64,000 bases of DNA from Symsagittifera roscoffensis (lineage: Eukaryota; Xenacoelomorpha; Acoela; Convolutidae), in the NCBI RefSeq assembly GCF_963678635.1, contig NC_087066.1, forward strand, positions 9,328,723-9,392,722, read 5' to 3'. Below the pieces are notes generated by a model, which had not been told where the DNA came from, ran no database searches, and saw nothing but the letters and a program-made list of their open reading frames with translations. Each line of letters begins with the position of its first letter. Position 1 is the first letter of the stretch. Below, piece by piece: positions 13,387-25,019 of the stretch. Position numbers and translations under genes: made by a program.

Positions 13387-14310
13387 AAAAGAAGAGAAGG
13401 ACACGTCAGATTTCATGGAAGTCATATTATCGCTTATTAAAACTAACCATCAAAAATGAGAACCATTGCTTCAGTTTTTTTGCTTTGCTTTGGTATCACC
13501 CTACTTGAACAAGAATCACGCTTGTTGCGGTGTAAGCAGAACCAAACGCACAATAGAAGCGAGAGCCGTTCCCGAGGAGCACAGCGACGAGCCAAACCGG
13601 GATAACTATTGCTCGCTAATTCAACTGGCCATGCTTCTGTGTTTTGTGGGATTGTTTATGAAGTTTTTCGGCAAACACGCACAGCGCATTAACACACAAT
13701 AGCAGTTCTAAGACTACTCATTTGAAAATTATCACGCTCGCATCTGGAAGTGAGAGATGAATCATACCGACTTTACCAGCGGGAGGCGTTCCCGAGGAGC
13801 GTAGCGACGAATAACTCCGGGATAGCTTTTGACCGCTAAACCAAACGGCCATGCCCCTGTATTTTGTGGGAGTTCATATGAAAGGCTTCGGCAAACAAGG
13901 ATAGCGCATTAACAAACAATAACAGTTCTAGGACTATACATTTGATAGTTATCACGCTTCTGGAAGTGGAACTTGAACCATGTCAACTTTACCAGCGGGA
14001 GGCGTTCCCGAGGACGGTAGCGACGAGCAACGCCGGGAAAGCTATTGCCCGCTAATAAAAACGGCCATGCCTCCGTGTTTTGTGGGACTTTATATGAAAT
14101 GTTTCGTCAAAAAAGGATAGCGCATTTACACACAATAGCATGTTAATGGCTACTCAATTGGTAAAATTAGTGCATGTTGAACTAAAAACTGAACCACACC
14201 GACTATAAATTCGAGAGACAATCCCAAAGATTGTAGTGACAAGCACGCCGGGATAGCTACTGTCCGCTATCTGAATTATTGGCCGCGATAACACAAAACA
14301 CTCGAGTCAC
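13387..14310. repeat. Right-arm 216-bp units, first cluster (mirror of left cluster)
   Basis: The reverse phrase 'gtgttttgtgggac' or variants appear near 13,639, 13,859 and 14,075, with a fourth unit cut short near 14,290. There the order changes abruptly to 'cgataacacaaaacactcg'. The open frame at 13,466-13,702 is a shadow of the repeat. Confidence 0.82.
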
Positions 14311-15180
14311 TTTACTTTGGCCAAAATCCAAAATACAATCATTAGCTCAAAATTTTTTTCAGATGTTTTTAAGTAAAATTGAAGTTTACTCATTTATGTT
14401 AAAATAAGCTACCAATAGTTTGACGCCATATAACATAATAAACAAAACAAAGCATAACTACATCTATTCTTTTAAAAAACTTTCAGTAATTTCCTTCTTC
14501 AATCAAAGTTTTCGCCCAAAACAAAGCGTCTCAAGGTTTTAGATCCATTTCGCAATTTGAAACAATTTTCATCAATCCCTATTGCTTGATAACAAAATTT
14601 TTAGGGTTGGTACACTGAGTCACGTGATTTAAGTTCGTTCGAAACTAATACATTTAGAATTGCAGAACACTTATACAACACAGAACTAAAAACGCTATTA
14701 TCAAACAGTTGAACTTGCTTCAAACAGAAATCAATCAGTTCAAGTTAGTACGTTGTTGATGTTCCGAATTGATCATGCATGTTTTAAATTGTTCAAATGA
14801 CACTGTAAAACCAGTAAGTTTTCTTCGTTTTCAGTGAAAAAAAAATATTTCGGTTCAATTAATTGTCTTATATCTAAAAACTCAGTGAGCGTCCTAATTG
14901 CATAAGGTAACAAGGCTCAACTTTTACGAAAAAAAAAACAATAGTTTTATCCCTAGTAACCTTGTTATTGCTCTTCATTACCTATCAAATGTCAAATTAT
15001 TGAGTATGTGTTTGGAACAAATTAATATTTTAAAGCCTTATCATTAAATTTTCAGACTCTGAGATCCATTTGATATAACAGTGGTACTCTGTATAGTTTA
15101 TATAAAAAATAAAAAGTTACTACAACAACCAAGTATCTGCCAAGTATCTATCGACAAAAAAGCTGAACAGCTTTGGTATT
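14311..15180. repeat. Right-arm segment matching 11.0-11.95 kb in reverse
   Basis: Contains the reverse complement of left-arm landmarks, for example 'gcgtcctaattgcataagg' near 14,888 against about 11,422 on the left. It ends by jumping to sequence next to the palindrome centre ('tttgctttggtatcaccc' near 15,188), so it is an extra rearranged copy. No gene. Confidence 0.72.
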
Positions 15181-15850
15181 TTTTGCTTTGCTTTGGTATC
15201 ACCCTACTTGAACAAGAATCACGTTTGTTGAGGTGTAGGTAGAACCAAATTACTATAGAAGTGCGAACCGTTCCCTAGGAGCGCAGCGACGAGCCAGAAC
15301 GGGTAACTATTGCCCGCTGATTAAACTGGCCATGCCTCTGTGTTTTGTAGGATTGTTTATGAAATTTTTCGGCAAACACGCACAGCGCATTAACACACAA
15401 TAGCAGTTCTAAGACTACTCATTTGGTAATCAACACGCTCGCTTCCGGAAGTGAGAGATGAATCGTACCGACTTTACTAGCGGGAGGCGTTCCCGAGGAG
15501 CTTAGCGACGAGCAAAGGCGGGATAGCTGTTGCCCGCCAAACCAGACGGCCATGCGTCTGTGTTTTGTGGGAATTTATTTGAAACGTTTCGACAAACTCG
15601 GATAGCGCATCAACACACAATAGCAGTTCTAAGACTACTAATTTGGTAGAACTAGTGCTCATTGAACTAAAAACTGAAACACACGGACTACATTATCAGT
15701 GGACGATCCCAAAGATTTTAGTGACAAGCAACGCCGGGATAGCTATCGTCCGCTATCTGAAATATTGTCCGCGATCCGCATAACCGAAAAACCATGCCTA
15801 TTTGTTTTGTGAGACCTTGTATGAAATGAACCTAAAAATCCATATAACAT
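15181..15850. repeat. Right-arm 216-bp units, second cluster (extra copy)
   Basis: Three more units with 'gttttgtgg'-type landmarks near 15,340, 15,560 and 15,803 start again from the centre-most unit. The left arm has only one cluster, so the right arm has been partly re-duplicated. The open frame at 15,477-15,662 is repeat read-through. Confidence 0.8.
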
Positions 15851-16690
15851 ATTAACACACATCCGCAGCCTAAAAAATTAATTGTTAAGCTGGATTATAT
15901 TGATCCAAGTTTTCTGAATCTGTCAGAGATAAATCAAAGCTGATTATTTTTCGTATGCAGATGGGAGAACTCATGGTCATTTGAAAACATTATTTTTTTC
16001 AGCCGTTTTTAATTTTATTGCAGAATTATTATATTTTTGGAAGCTTTGACTTCTCTAAAAATCCACCTAAAAATTCAAAAAAAACTACCTCAAAAAAATG
16101 AACCAGCATATTCTAACATACTCTAACAAAACATAAAAAACAAAGCAAATCATAACTACATCAGTTTTTTCAAAAACCGTTCAGCAATTTTATTCTTCAG
16201 TCAAATTTTTTGCCCAAAACAAAAACGTCTCAAGGTTCTGGATCAATTTCCCAAATTGAAACAGTTTTCATCAATCCTTATTGCTTGATTACAAAAAGAT
16301 TAGAGTTGGTGCCTTGACTCACGTAAACTTTAAGTTCGTTCGAAACTAATACAACTAGAGTTGCAAAACACCTGAACTAAAAACGCCATAATCAAACAGT
16401 TGACCTTGCTTCAAACAGAACTCAAGAACAACACTCAAAAAAGCTGAACAACCAACTTCAATCAGAATTTCGTCTGTTTTTATCATCATCTTATTTTATC
16501 ATCATCACCTAATGTATGAAAAGTGTTTGAAAAATTTCTGTGCTAATAGTTTTTTGCTTTCTAGATAATGAAAAATTTCGTTGCTCCATTTAAATGTCTG
16601 TGACTTTTATTTGCCCTCTTTTTTAAGTAAAATTGTCCTTAGGATATATTTGCATGTTTAGCTATATCGTATACACTAATGACTAAAGAG
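15851..16690. repeat. Right-arm mirror of 10.7-12.34 kb, shortened
   Basis: Reverse complement of the left non-repetitive segment, with internal deletions: the left segment is about twice as long. No coding content recognised. Confidence 0.7.
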
Positions 16691-18125
16691 AACAAGGCAG
16701 CATAGAGTAGTGCAGTACGAAGTTATACATCCAGTCTTAGATCCAGATATCTGGCCACCTATCTTTATGTCTATTAAGCCATTCGCCATCAGTAAATACG
16801 TCCATCTTTTTAACTTTTCGAGCAACCATTCAACCAGTCCTTTATCCATCGAGCAACTATACAACCAATAAACCAACCGTCGCGTCATCCGACGAGCCAG
16901 TTATTTGTCCATTGATCCGTCCAGCCTTTCATACATCAGCAATCTATGTACTCATCGTCCATTCTTTCAGCCAACCAAACTTCTTATCATCAATCTATTC
17001 ACAAACAATCCATTCTAAGTGCCAAGTCAGCCATACATCCAATCATCCGACCAGCCATTATAACACCCATTGATACATCCAACAATCCATACAGCAGCAA
17101 ATTATGTACTCATCGTTAATCATTTCAGCCATCCAAACCTCTTATGATCTATTCATCCACAAAGCTACCTTTTCAATCAGTCATTCATCTATGTGGCATT
17201 AATTTTTCCGTCCATCTGAATAACCAGCCAGCCACCCATCTGTTCATCCAACCAAAAAGCTTTCGTCTAATCAACCATCCATCCATGCAATCAGCCATTC
17301 AACCAAAAAGTTTTCTTCTAATCAACGATCCATCCCCGTTTTCCGTTCAACAAAACATTGAACGGTTTAGCGACCCAACTAGACATCCAGCCATCAATTA
17401 CTTTCTCGTCCGCCAAGCTAACCATCTATTCAGACACCTAAAATTCCACTCGCCATTCCATTCAGCTGAATATTTAGCCATTCAGCCACGCATGGATTAA
17501 CCCAGCCAACCATCCATCCTGCCATCCATCCTCCGAGCCAATTCTTCATTCAGTCATTTATCAAGCTATTCAGCCAATCATTATTTCACTCTACCATCCA
17601 TCCATCTAGCTGTGCATCATCTAGTCGACCATTGAAGTTATCCGTCCAAACATCTTTTTTAACATTCTTCTATCAAACTTCGATCAGCCCAGAAACTCAG
17701 CCATCCATCCAACCATCGATTCATTCATTCATTTATCTAGCCAACCCTACCTCCATCAAACAACCCATGTATCAAGCCATCCATTCATCAAGCCAACCGT
17801 CCATCCATCATAAGGCCATCCATCCATCATAAAACCATACATTCATCAAGCCATAGTTCATTCATCATTTTCCATGCGTAAATCAAGCCATTGTGCGTCA
17901 TACCAACCTGCTATTCATCAGTCTGATCGATCATGCCTTCCGGCTATCTAGCCATCTATGCATAATACCGATCGTTTAAGTGTTCACACTTTCAGCCATC
18001 CATTCATCCAATCAAGTTTTGTTCCAACCAGCCACTCATCAAACCGTCCATTCATACAGGCTTCTGTTAGTTGGTAGATCTAGCTATCCCTCCGTACATC
18101 CTTCCAACCAACCATATCTTCAGAG
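16691..18125. repeat. CCAT-type degenerate array, right arm
   Basis: Mirror of the GGAT array at 9,259-10,690, with words such as 'catccatccatc' and 'agccattcagcc'. Open frames at 17,144-17,500, 17,632-17,832 and 17,980-18,168 are His/Pro/Ser-rich translations of the repeat and are not called as genes. Confidence 0.9.
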
Positions 18126-19680
18126 TTTCATTTTTTTTTCAATTGAAATAAAGGGTGACTACACATAGAAATGGCTATTTACAAACCAAATCGGCCTAAT
18201 CTCTGAATTTTCAAAGTACCTATCATTACTACCGTACCTCGGATGCAGGTACTTTACAGGAATTCAGTTATCTTTTTGATAGTATTAGCAATAACTTTTT
18301 CACCTAATCGATCAATGGAATTGTGTTTTATGAAATTTGAAAAAGTAGGTGTGTAGATTTTTATATAGGTATGTGAGAATGTATGTAAGAAAATATCTAT
18401 AAAATCATCTAGGTAAGGCAGTAAACCACTTAGCAGTTAACTAAGTAGGTATAGGTATAAAGTTTTAAGTTACTTTAAATTAGGTAGAAAAAAATAAAGA
18501 GAAGTAACAAAAAAGAAAATAAGACAAGTAGGAGTATGTAAATGTGAAAAGGTAAAGAAACAAAATTTAAGTACATCCAGTCAAGTACAGACGTTAAGAA
18601 GACGTAAAAATTAAGTGAGGGTTAAGTTGAACAAAATTAAAGAAATGTATAAGGTTAAGTAGGTTAAGTAACTCAACTAAAATAACGTAAAACAAAGTGA
18701 AGTAAGTAAAGTGCAGATTAAGTAAAATAAAAATAAGTTAAAGTAAAGGGGGTAAGTTTATTGTGATTTTAGGTAAATAGAGAAAAAGAAAATTAGGTAA
18801 ATTTAGCTAAGGCTAATTAAAGTGGAGCAAAGTAAAGTAACGTAAAGGAAGAAATAGTAGTATAGTTGGGTAAGCATAAGACTAACACTGAAGTGAAGTT
18901 AAGTAAAGAAATTTAGTAAATTAGCCTAAACTTAGAGTGGATAGTAAGTAAATTAGAGTGGATAGTAGTTAAAAAAAATTAGGCAGAAAGTAAAATAAGT
19001 AAGTAAGTTTGTAAAAAAAAGAAAATAAGTAATCAAGTAAGTAAGTAAGAAAGTAGGAAAATGAGTAAGCAAGTAAGTAAGTGAGTAAGCAAGTCAGTAA
19101 TTGAATAAGTAAATAAAGTAGTAATCAAGTAAGTCAGTAGTATGTAAGTAAATAAGTAAAAAAAGTAAGAAAGTTCGTAAGTAAGTAAATAAGTAATTAA
19201 GTGAGTAAACAAAAACAATGAAAAGTAAGGTAAAAATAAGTGAACTGGGATGAAGTGCTGGTAAATCAAATAAAGTTTAAGGTAAAATAAGTTAAAATAA
19301 AGAAAAATTAAATAAAAATGAAGTGAACTAATATAAAAAAGTAAAATGGACATAACTCTATGACTCTATGTAAGAAAGGTGTGAGTAAGTATGGGAGTAA
19401 GTAAGGAAGTCAGTAAGAAGCAAGTAATTCAGTCAGTAAAAAGTAAGATGTAAGCGAAAAAGTAATTATGAAAATAAGAAAAGAGGTGGCTAAAGAGATC
19501 TGTAAGAAAGAAGTAAGTCAGTAAGTAAATAACTAGCAAGTAAAAAAGTAGTAAGTAAGTAATTCGGTAAGTAAAAACTAAGTCAGTAAGTAAGTACGTG
19601 AGTGAGTGAAAAAGAAGTAAATAAGTAAGTAAGTCGTGCGTGAGTAAGTAAGTAGGTAAGTAAGTGATATAAGTATAAAC
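18126..19680. repeat. GTAA-type array and degenerate flank, right arm
   Basis: About 18,230-18,960 mirrors 8.5-9.2 kb. About 18,990-19,670 is a shorter, more degenerate (GTAA)n array facing the TTAC array. Reverse-strand Leu/Tyr/Thr-rich open frames (19,033-19,353, 19,429-19,704) only translate the repeat. Confidence 0.85.
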
Positions 19681-20441
19681 GTTACAATTGGAACACTTTA
19701 ACACACCATAGTGCTTAAAAAGTCTTGACGCATCTTTACGCGTTTAGTCTCTGCCACATTCAATACAAGCAACTTTTTCCTTTCTATTCAGTGACGGCAT
19801 TTCAAGGAACATCTTGAGAAAAAATGGGAGATTCAGATTTTCTCAAATAGATTGAAGTTGAGGTTGAATGGTCATTGTATGTTCAACAAAGTTAAAGTCA
19901 ACCAATTACAATTGAGTTGTACTTCTCATAGATTTTTCAATAATTTTGATATCAACCAATGAGAACCGAGCTTATTTATTTTTCACGATAACCAATTCAA
20001 ATTTTGTGTTTTCGATCAAAATTTTTACCAATTTTCTATTTCTAACCAGTGAAAAAAAACACCAAAATATGCATTTTCATTACTTATTTTTGTATTTTGT
20101 AATATAAACAACCGAAAGTCATTTAAAATTGAAAGATTTAAACCAACAGATACTACCAACATATACAATCGACACCAAAAATAAATTTTTTGTCTGGCTT
20201 ATATATTTTCCTCGATACTCATTCAAACTTTGTGTTTTCGATCAAAATTTTTATAATTTGTTCTATTTTCTATTTCTAACCAGTGAAAAAAGAAATAACC
20301 AAAAAATACATTTTCAATACTTTTTTTTGGTATAATGTAATATAAAAAACCGAAAGTCAAATTTGAAAAATTGAGTAAACAATTTTTCTAACAAAATTAT
20401 CTTTTTTATACCGATCGACCACTCAATCTGAATTTACTTTT
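19681..20441. repeat. AT-rich spacer with a tandem duplication
   Basis: The segment 'tgtgttttcgatcaaaattt' through 'accgaaagtca' occurs at about 20,004-20,120 and again at about 20,230-20,358, a diverged direct duplication spaced by about 225 bp. The rest is AT-rich with no gene seen. Confidence 0.7.
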
Positions 20442-20744
20442 CTAAATAAAAGCATTGTTGATAAATCTGGCAGCACTCTTCTTTTCTGAAAACTCCTCTC
20501 CATCTTTTTGACAGAAATAATGAATTATCTGTGTTTCTATACAAGTTAAAACTAATACATCTCCATCAACCTCATCTGTCCACCAATTTTCAAGTTGTTT
20601 GCAGTAGATCAACCTTAAAATCTGATAAATGTCCATTTCAGACTTTGAAAACGTTTTTTTTAGAAACATATTGCTTACTGAAACAAACAAAAAAACTTGA
20701 AATGTTGCAACATTTTGAAATGTTTTTGTAATAACAATCGCCAT
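20442..20744 (-). CDS. Hypothetical 100-residue ORF near the left end of Polinton P1
   Basis: An ATG-started frame of 100 codons. The protein is mixed in composition, with a hydrophobic stretch at about residues 13-28 and a charged C-terminal half containing 'CQKDGEEFSEKKSAARF'. I do not recognise a family. It lies about 400 bp outside the next Polinton-type gene and could be a terminal Polinton gene, an element-flanking host sequence, or chance in AT-rich DNA. An overlapping + strand frame (20,531-20,731) looks weaker. Confidence 0.25.
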   Translation of the reverse strand: MAIVITKTFQNVATFQVFLFVSVSNMFLKKTFSKSEMDIYQILRLIYCKQLENWWTDEVDGDVLVLTCIETQIIHYFCQKDGEEFSEKKSAARFINNAFI

Positions 20745-21157
20745 AAATTGTTTTCCCCTATTGAGAGTCTAATTAGTTTATAGGAAATTCTGGTAACCAG
20801 TCTAAAACCTCAAACTAAGGCAATTGAAAACAACCAAAGTAACTCAGAAATTCGGAAAATAATCATAAAATTTTCAACTAAATATACATTCTTGTTTGTA
20901 TTTTTGTTCAGATAGAAAAAAAAATACTAAAATTTTGATAAAAGCAATAATTTAAAAAAATTTTTGCATTTTTTTGAACAAATACTGGAAAATCAATTGA
21001 TAATTGGGTAGTGTTTTTCATGTCAACTTTGATTAAATTTTAAGTTTTGTCTGACTTTTTCTCAGATATTCTAGCTCTAAACATGAACTTGAGTGACAAA
21101 AAAGAGTTTTGAACCAATGATATTCGACTTTCTAAACATACAAAACATCGAAAAGCA

Positions 21158-21690
21158 TTACTGGGGTTTACAATTATCAACAAACAAAAAGCCTCCCAAA
21201 ATTTGGGACGGTTCATTGAATTTGTTCAAAGTATAGTTGACATAGGCAACTTGTTTCCTTGCTTCTTTATATTTTGCAGTAAAGAGTCGAATCTGAATGA
21301 GGGTGGCTTGTTCACACTGTCTTTCTTGATTGTGACACACACCCTCCTCATGTTGTATGTTGCTATTTCATATACTTTTTTACAGATGTCGAGCTCCTGA
21401 TCCATAGTTGAGTCTTTGCCATATTTGGCATCATATATAAGTCCAAGGTTAGCAGCATCGTGATTAACAGTGTTCCGGATTGCCGATAATGCTTCTCCTT
21501 CTTTTTGACTAAGATAGAGTAGTTAGGAATTTTCCAATTGTCCGAGATTATTACTTTTTTAATAGTGGAAAGCTGGGTTCAAAATAAATTTTCCCCCTGT
21601 AGAATTTTTGGAACCAAACAAACTCCCAATTTCTTGCTTGGTTTTTTGAGAATTCAAAATAATTGAGACTAGTGTTTTTTTTGGTACTTT
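21158..21690 (-). pseudogene. Conserved Polinton gene U (possible PC4-like nucleic-acid-binding fold), P1 copy
   Basis: Reading the - strand in shifting frames gives 'GEALSAIRNTVNHDAANLGL', then 'DSTMDQELDICKKVYEI', then 'MRRVCVTIKK' and 'IQIRLFTAKYKEARKQVAYV'. The same blocks in the same order occur in P2 at 44,820-45,451, so this is a real shared gene. At least two frameshifts break it. The C-terminal pattern (V-V-I-K, then I-x-I-R, then Y-T-L-N-x-F) resembles the strand arrangement of PC4-type single-stranded-DNA-binding domains, but that is inference by eye. It is divergently oriented to PolB, which starts about 150 bp to the right. Confidence 0.55.
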
Positions 21691-21839
21691 TTAAAAGAAC
21701 ATACTGATAAGATGAAGAGAAACCGGAAATGTGATTGTAAAAATAAAGGAAAAATTAAATAAAATGTGTATCGTGTGAAAAATAGTTTCCGAGCTGTTAT
21801 TCACTTCAACAACATCGCAAGAGAGACCACAGACTGACA

Positions 21840-24470
21840 GCTAGAAAAACGAGTGATTCTTTTGCTGATTTGAATAAAATTTTGGAAAACGAAGAAGAGA
21901 ATGATCAGTTACGAGATGAGTTGAATGCCTGTCGACATTTCTTGGCAGATACCGAGGTGGAAAATGGACGCCACAAGGTATTCATTTTTCAACTTTCAAA
22001 ACTAGACACTAGTCTAGTTAATGGAAAACTGGATCATGTTTTTGAAAAACTTGATTGTGCAGCAAAAATCAACGTTGCCTTGCGATTTATGTTACGTACT
22101 ATAGAAACCGGCAAGTATCGTTATTTCTACGCTCATAAAAAACAATCTTTAACAAATCTATGCTGCTTTGTACTAAAGCAGATTTGTCGACTATAGAGAA
22201 CAAGGTCAATAAGCAAGGTATTACTGAAGTTTGTACACAAGAGAGACAAAATACGAAATGGCGATTCAAGTTGATCACTAATGTGACAATTTTGCCACCT
22301 TACTGAAAAACGTACCCATGGGATTTCCAGATTCAGTGATTCCCGAACCACTTCTGGGGAACAACCATGTTAATTGTTTGGTGTTGGATCAAAACACAAA
22401 ACAACCATTCAATGACACATTGGGTTTGTTTCGAGCACTGGTAGTTCATTTACATGGAACAACTAATCTTGAAACATTCACCTCCAAGATTTTTAATGAT
22501 TTTCCTGAAAATTGGGTCTGTGATCCGAAACAGTTGGATAATCTACCAATAGTTGAAGATGTAGTCGAGAAGAACATCTTTATCAAAGGGATCGACATTG
22601 AAAACGGAGTTTTTGTGGGAGAATTAGCTCGGAGAAATATCGGTAAATATCAGAATACTGTGAAACTTCTATGATACAACAACCACATTATTTTTGTCAA
22701 ACAAATCGACAACCTCTTCAAATGCTTCCGATGCCCAATTTTTGATACAATTTTCCACAAGGCAGACAATTTCAACTAGCATCTTATACGATGCAAAGAC
22801 CGAAGTAAAAGCATTCCGCAAAAATAAAATTACCGACTATAAATTTTACCCATTCTTTTAGAGTGATAGTGACTTGCTTGAAAAAATACGGAAAGATATG
22901 ACAGGTGGTCCCACAACTGTTTTCGCAAGGAAAGCAGTAGCAAATGAAACATTTAACCGAAAATCAAACATTTTGTGTAAATCAATCGTTGCTATTGATG
23001 CAAGTCAACTCTATACTTATTCTATGTCTCAGGACCAGCCCACAAGCTTGTATACGAGATGAGGCTACGATGAAGAATTACAAAAATTCAAGGCAAATTA
23101 GAATTAAGTTCCAACGTTTGAAAATATGATCAGGTCATACTTTCAAGCAACCAGACTTGAATGCAAAATTGAGAGTTCCTACATTACATTAACCCAGAAA
23201 AAAAATTGATTGCTTTTGTGTTGATGGTTATTGCAACGATTGTAAGACTTTGAAGCGATGGGTTGTTATAACACTTTTTGCCCTTGACAAGAAGCTAGAC
23301 CGAGCCTAATTGATGATGATATCAAACGAAGAACCAAAATAGGAGAAATGAATGAGCTTCGAAAAGATTAAAATCGAGAAAAAGGATGCTCTATAGAAGA
23401 AAAGTGGGAGTGTAGTTGGTGGGATCAATTTAAAAACAATGTAGACGTAAAAAAAACACGTTAGGATTCAGTGCAAAACATTAGAAATGAAACCATGTTC
23501 GGCTACACGCAATGTTCCAGATCAGCTCAATGAAAAATTTTTCAATTTCCCAACTATTTTAAAAAAAAATGGTGTCACCAGAAACGATATCGGGGATTAT
23601 ATGAAGACTTATGCGGCAGAAATTGATTTGTTAAAACAACCGCAACGAATGTTGATATCGAACATCCATTGACCAACGGAACACTTATTAGACCACTTTT
23701 CAACTTTTACTTGGATCTTGGACTACATTGTTCAAAAGTTCATCGATTTGTACAATACACACAGCGTAAAGTATTTAACAGTTTTGTTCAGTCTATTGTT
23801 GATGCTAGGCGAGCCGGCGATGAAAATCCGTTATCTGGCGTAGTAGCCGAAACAATGAAGCTTCTAGGAAATAGTTCCTCTGGCTATCAAATAATGGGCA
23901 GATCAAAACATACAATGACAAAATATCTTGGAGACGAAAAACCCACGAAGCTATCACTAACCAATTCTTCCAGAGACTCAATATCGTAGCTAAAGATTTG
24001 TATAAAGTCAAACTTGTTAAACCTACTATAGAGCACCGTGAACCAATTATAGAACCAACTTTTTTGACAGCGATGTCATTGAATTCGAAAAACTCAAAAT
24101 GGATAAATTTCCCTCTATTTGGTTTTGATAGAAGAAAAATTAGATAGTTGTTTCCTTCCCAGCAGGCGAGCAGAATGAACTGGAAAGCAAAGCATGGCCT
24201 GCCGCGACGAATTTAGAGCAGATGCGAAAAGCGACTTTTGCCCGTACTTGTTGCTCTAAACATAAGACACATGACAAGAGAGAACCAGGCGCGCTCAAGG
24301 AGGAGTTCACATGCACCGAAATGTTATGCCTGCCTACTAAAACCTACTGCTGTTAGGCTAGTAAAAATCAAAAGTGTAAATCAGTAAAGGTCTGAACAAA
24401 AGCGCATAAGAATACTCTGGAGATAGCCCGATGGTGAAGTATTGACAAGTACTGGATGGCAGTGATTTTT
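21840..24470 (+). pseudogene. polB: Polinton protein-primed DNA polymerase B remnant, P1
   Basis: B-family, protein-primed polymerases replicate Polinton/Maverick DNA. Blocks read in order across changing frames: 'ETGKYRYFYAH' (about 22,107), the 22,318-22,674 block, polymerase motif A 'DASQLYTYSM' (about 22,999), a motif B-like 'GNSSSGYQIMGRSKHT' (about 23,868) and a cysteine-rich C-terminal block with 'KHKTHDKREPG' (about 24,258). The frames alternate among all three phases, so many frameshifts are present. The Tyr usually found in motif B is Ser here, and the metal-binding motif C region (about 24,100) is disrupted. It is clearly dead. The gene is followed by a repeat and a retroelement fragment before the rest of P1. 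Confidence 0.85.
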
Positions 24471-24479
24471 CGAAACTTA

Positions 24480-25015
24480 TCATCTTACCATCTGAAATTC
24501 TGAAACCTATATGCAATATTGTAACATTGTAAAATCTATTCCCAAGTAAAACACCAATATTTTTTACCTATTGAGTAACGAGCGGCGGAAATTTTTGTGA
24601 AAAAAACTAAATTTCAACACAAAAACCAGAGAAATTTCGTTTTTTTTTTACCATTTTTTCACCATCACACAAACCATGAAACCTTAATATTTGTATTCCT
24701 TATCCTAATACATTAGGAAACCTTTTTCCTACCTTAACGAGGTCCTAAATCCCTACAATGGGTTTATACATAGTGAAATCTATACACTATACATGGGAAA
24801 TTCGGGCGCCGAAAAAACTTACCATATGAAACTTATCATCTGAAAGTGGTTTCGTAATATATTAGGAAATCTATATTCCTATCCTAATACATTGGGAAAT
24901 CAATAGCCTGGTTGTTAATACATAGGCTGCTGACCAGATACTTTATAGCCTGTGTTAATACATGAGGTTCAGCACCCCTCTCCCCCCTCCCCGGCTGAAC
25001 TGCTCCAACATATAC
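24480..25015. repeat. Dispersed repeat R2 with 'taatacattaggaaa' words
   Basis: Contains repeated words 'cctaatacattaggaaa', 'cctaatacattgggaaat' and 'gttaatacatgagg', then a C-rich tract near 24,977-24,993. A related copy lies in reverse orientation at about 37,985-38,180. It sits directly beyond the 3' end of the gag fragment (- strand), so it might be a retroelement terminal region. No gene. Confidence 0.6.
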
Positions 25016-25019
25016 TTCT

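Larger units (their letters stand above)
6430..19690. repeat. Giant imperfect palindrome 1 (inverted repeat, arms 6-7 kb)
   Basis: The left arm (about 6,430-13,336) and right arm (about 13,387-19,680) are reverse complements read outward from a centre near 13,362. Directly matching landmarks include 'gacgtgtccttct' at about 13,318 against 'agaaggacacgtc' at about 13,395. The text around 8,885-8,910 ('cttcttaacgtctgtactt') matches 18,580-18,605 in reverse. The GGAT arrays (9.26-10.69 kb) face CCAT arrays (16.69-18.12 kb), and the TTAC array (6.5-8.5 kb) faces GTAA arrays (18.4-19.7 kb). Similarity decays outward and the outer tetranucleotide arrays differ in length. The right arm carries an extra partial duplication (14,311-15,850). 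It encodes nothing recognisable. Confidence 0.92.

Noticed and set aside
12354-15662. ORFs inside the 216-bp units
   Set aside because: Frames follow the repeat, break in sister units and have no codon-like conservation visible.
19033-19704. Reverse-strand Leu/Tyr/Thr-rich ORFs that look like membrane proteins
   Set aside because: They are translations of the TTAC-type array.
20900-21150. Possible Polinton terminal inverted repeat at the left end of P1
   Set aside because: I could not match it to the palindrome centre at 33.75-33.88 kb or to the end of P2.
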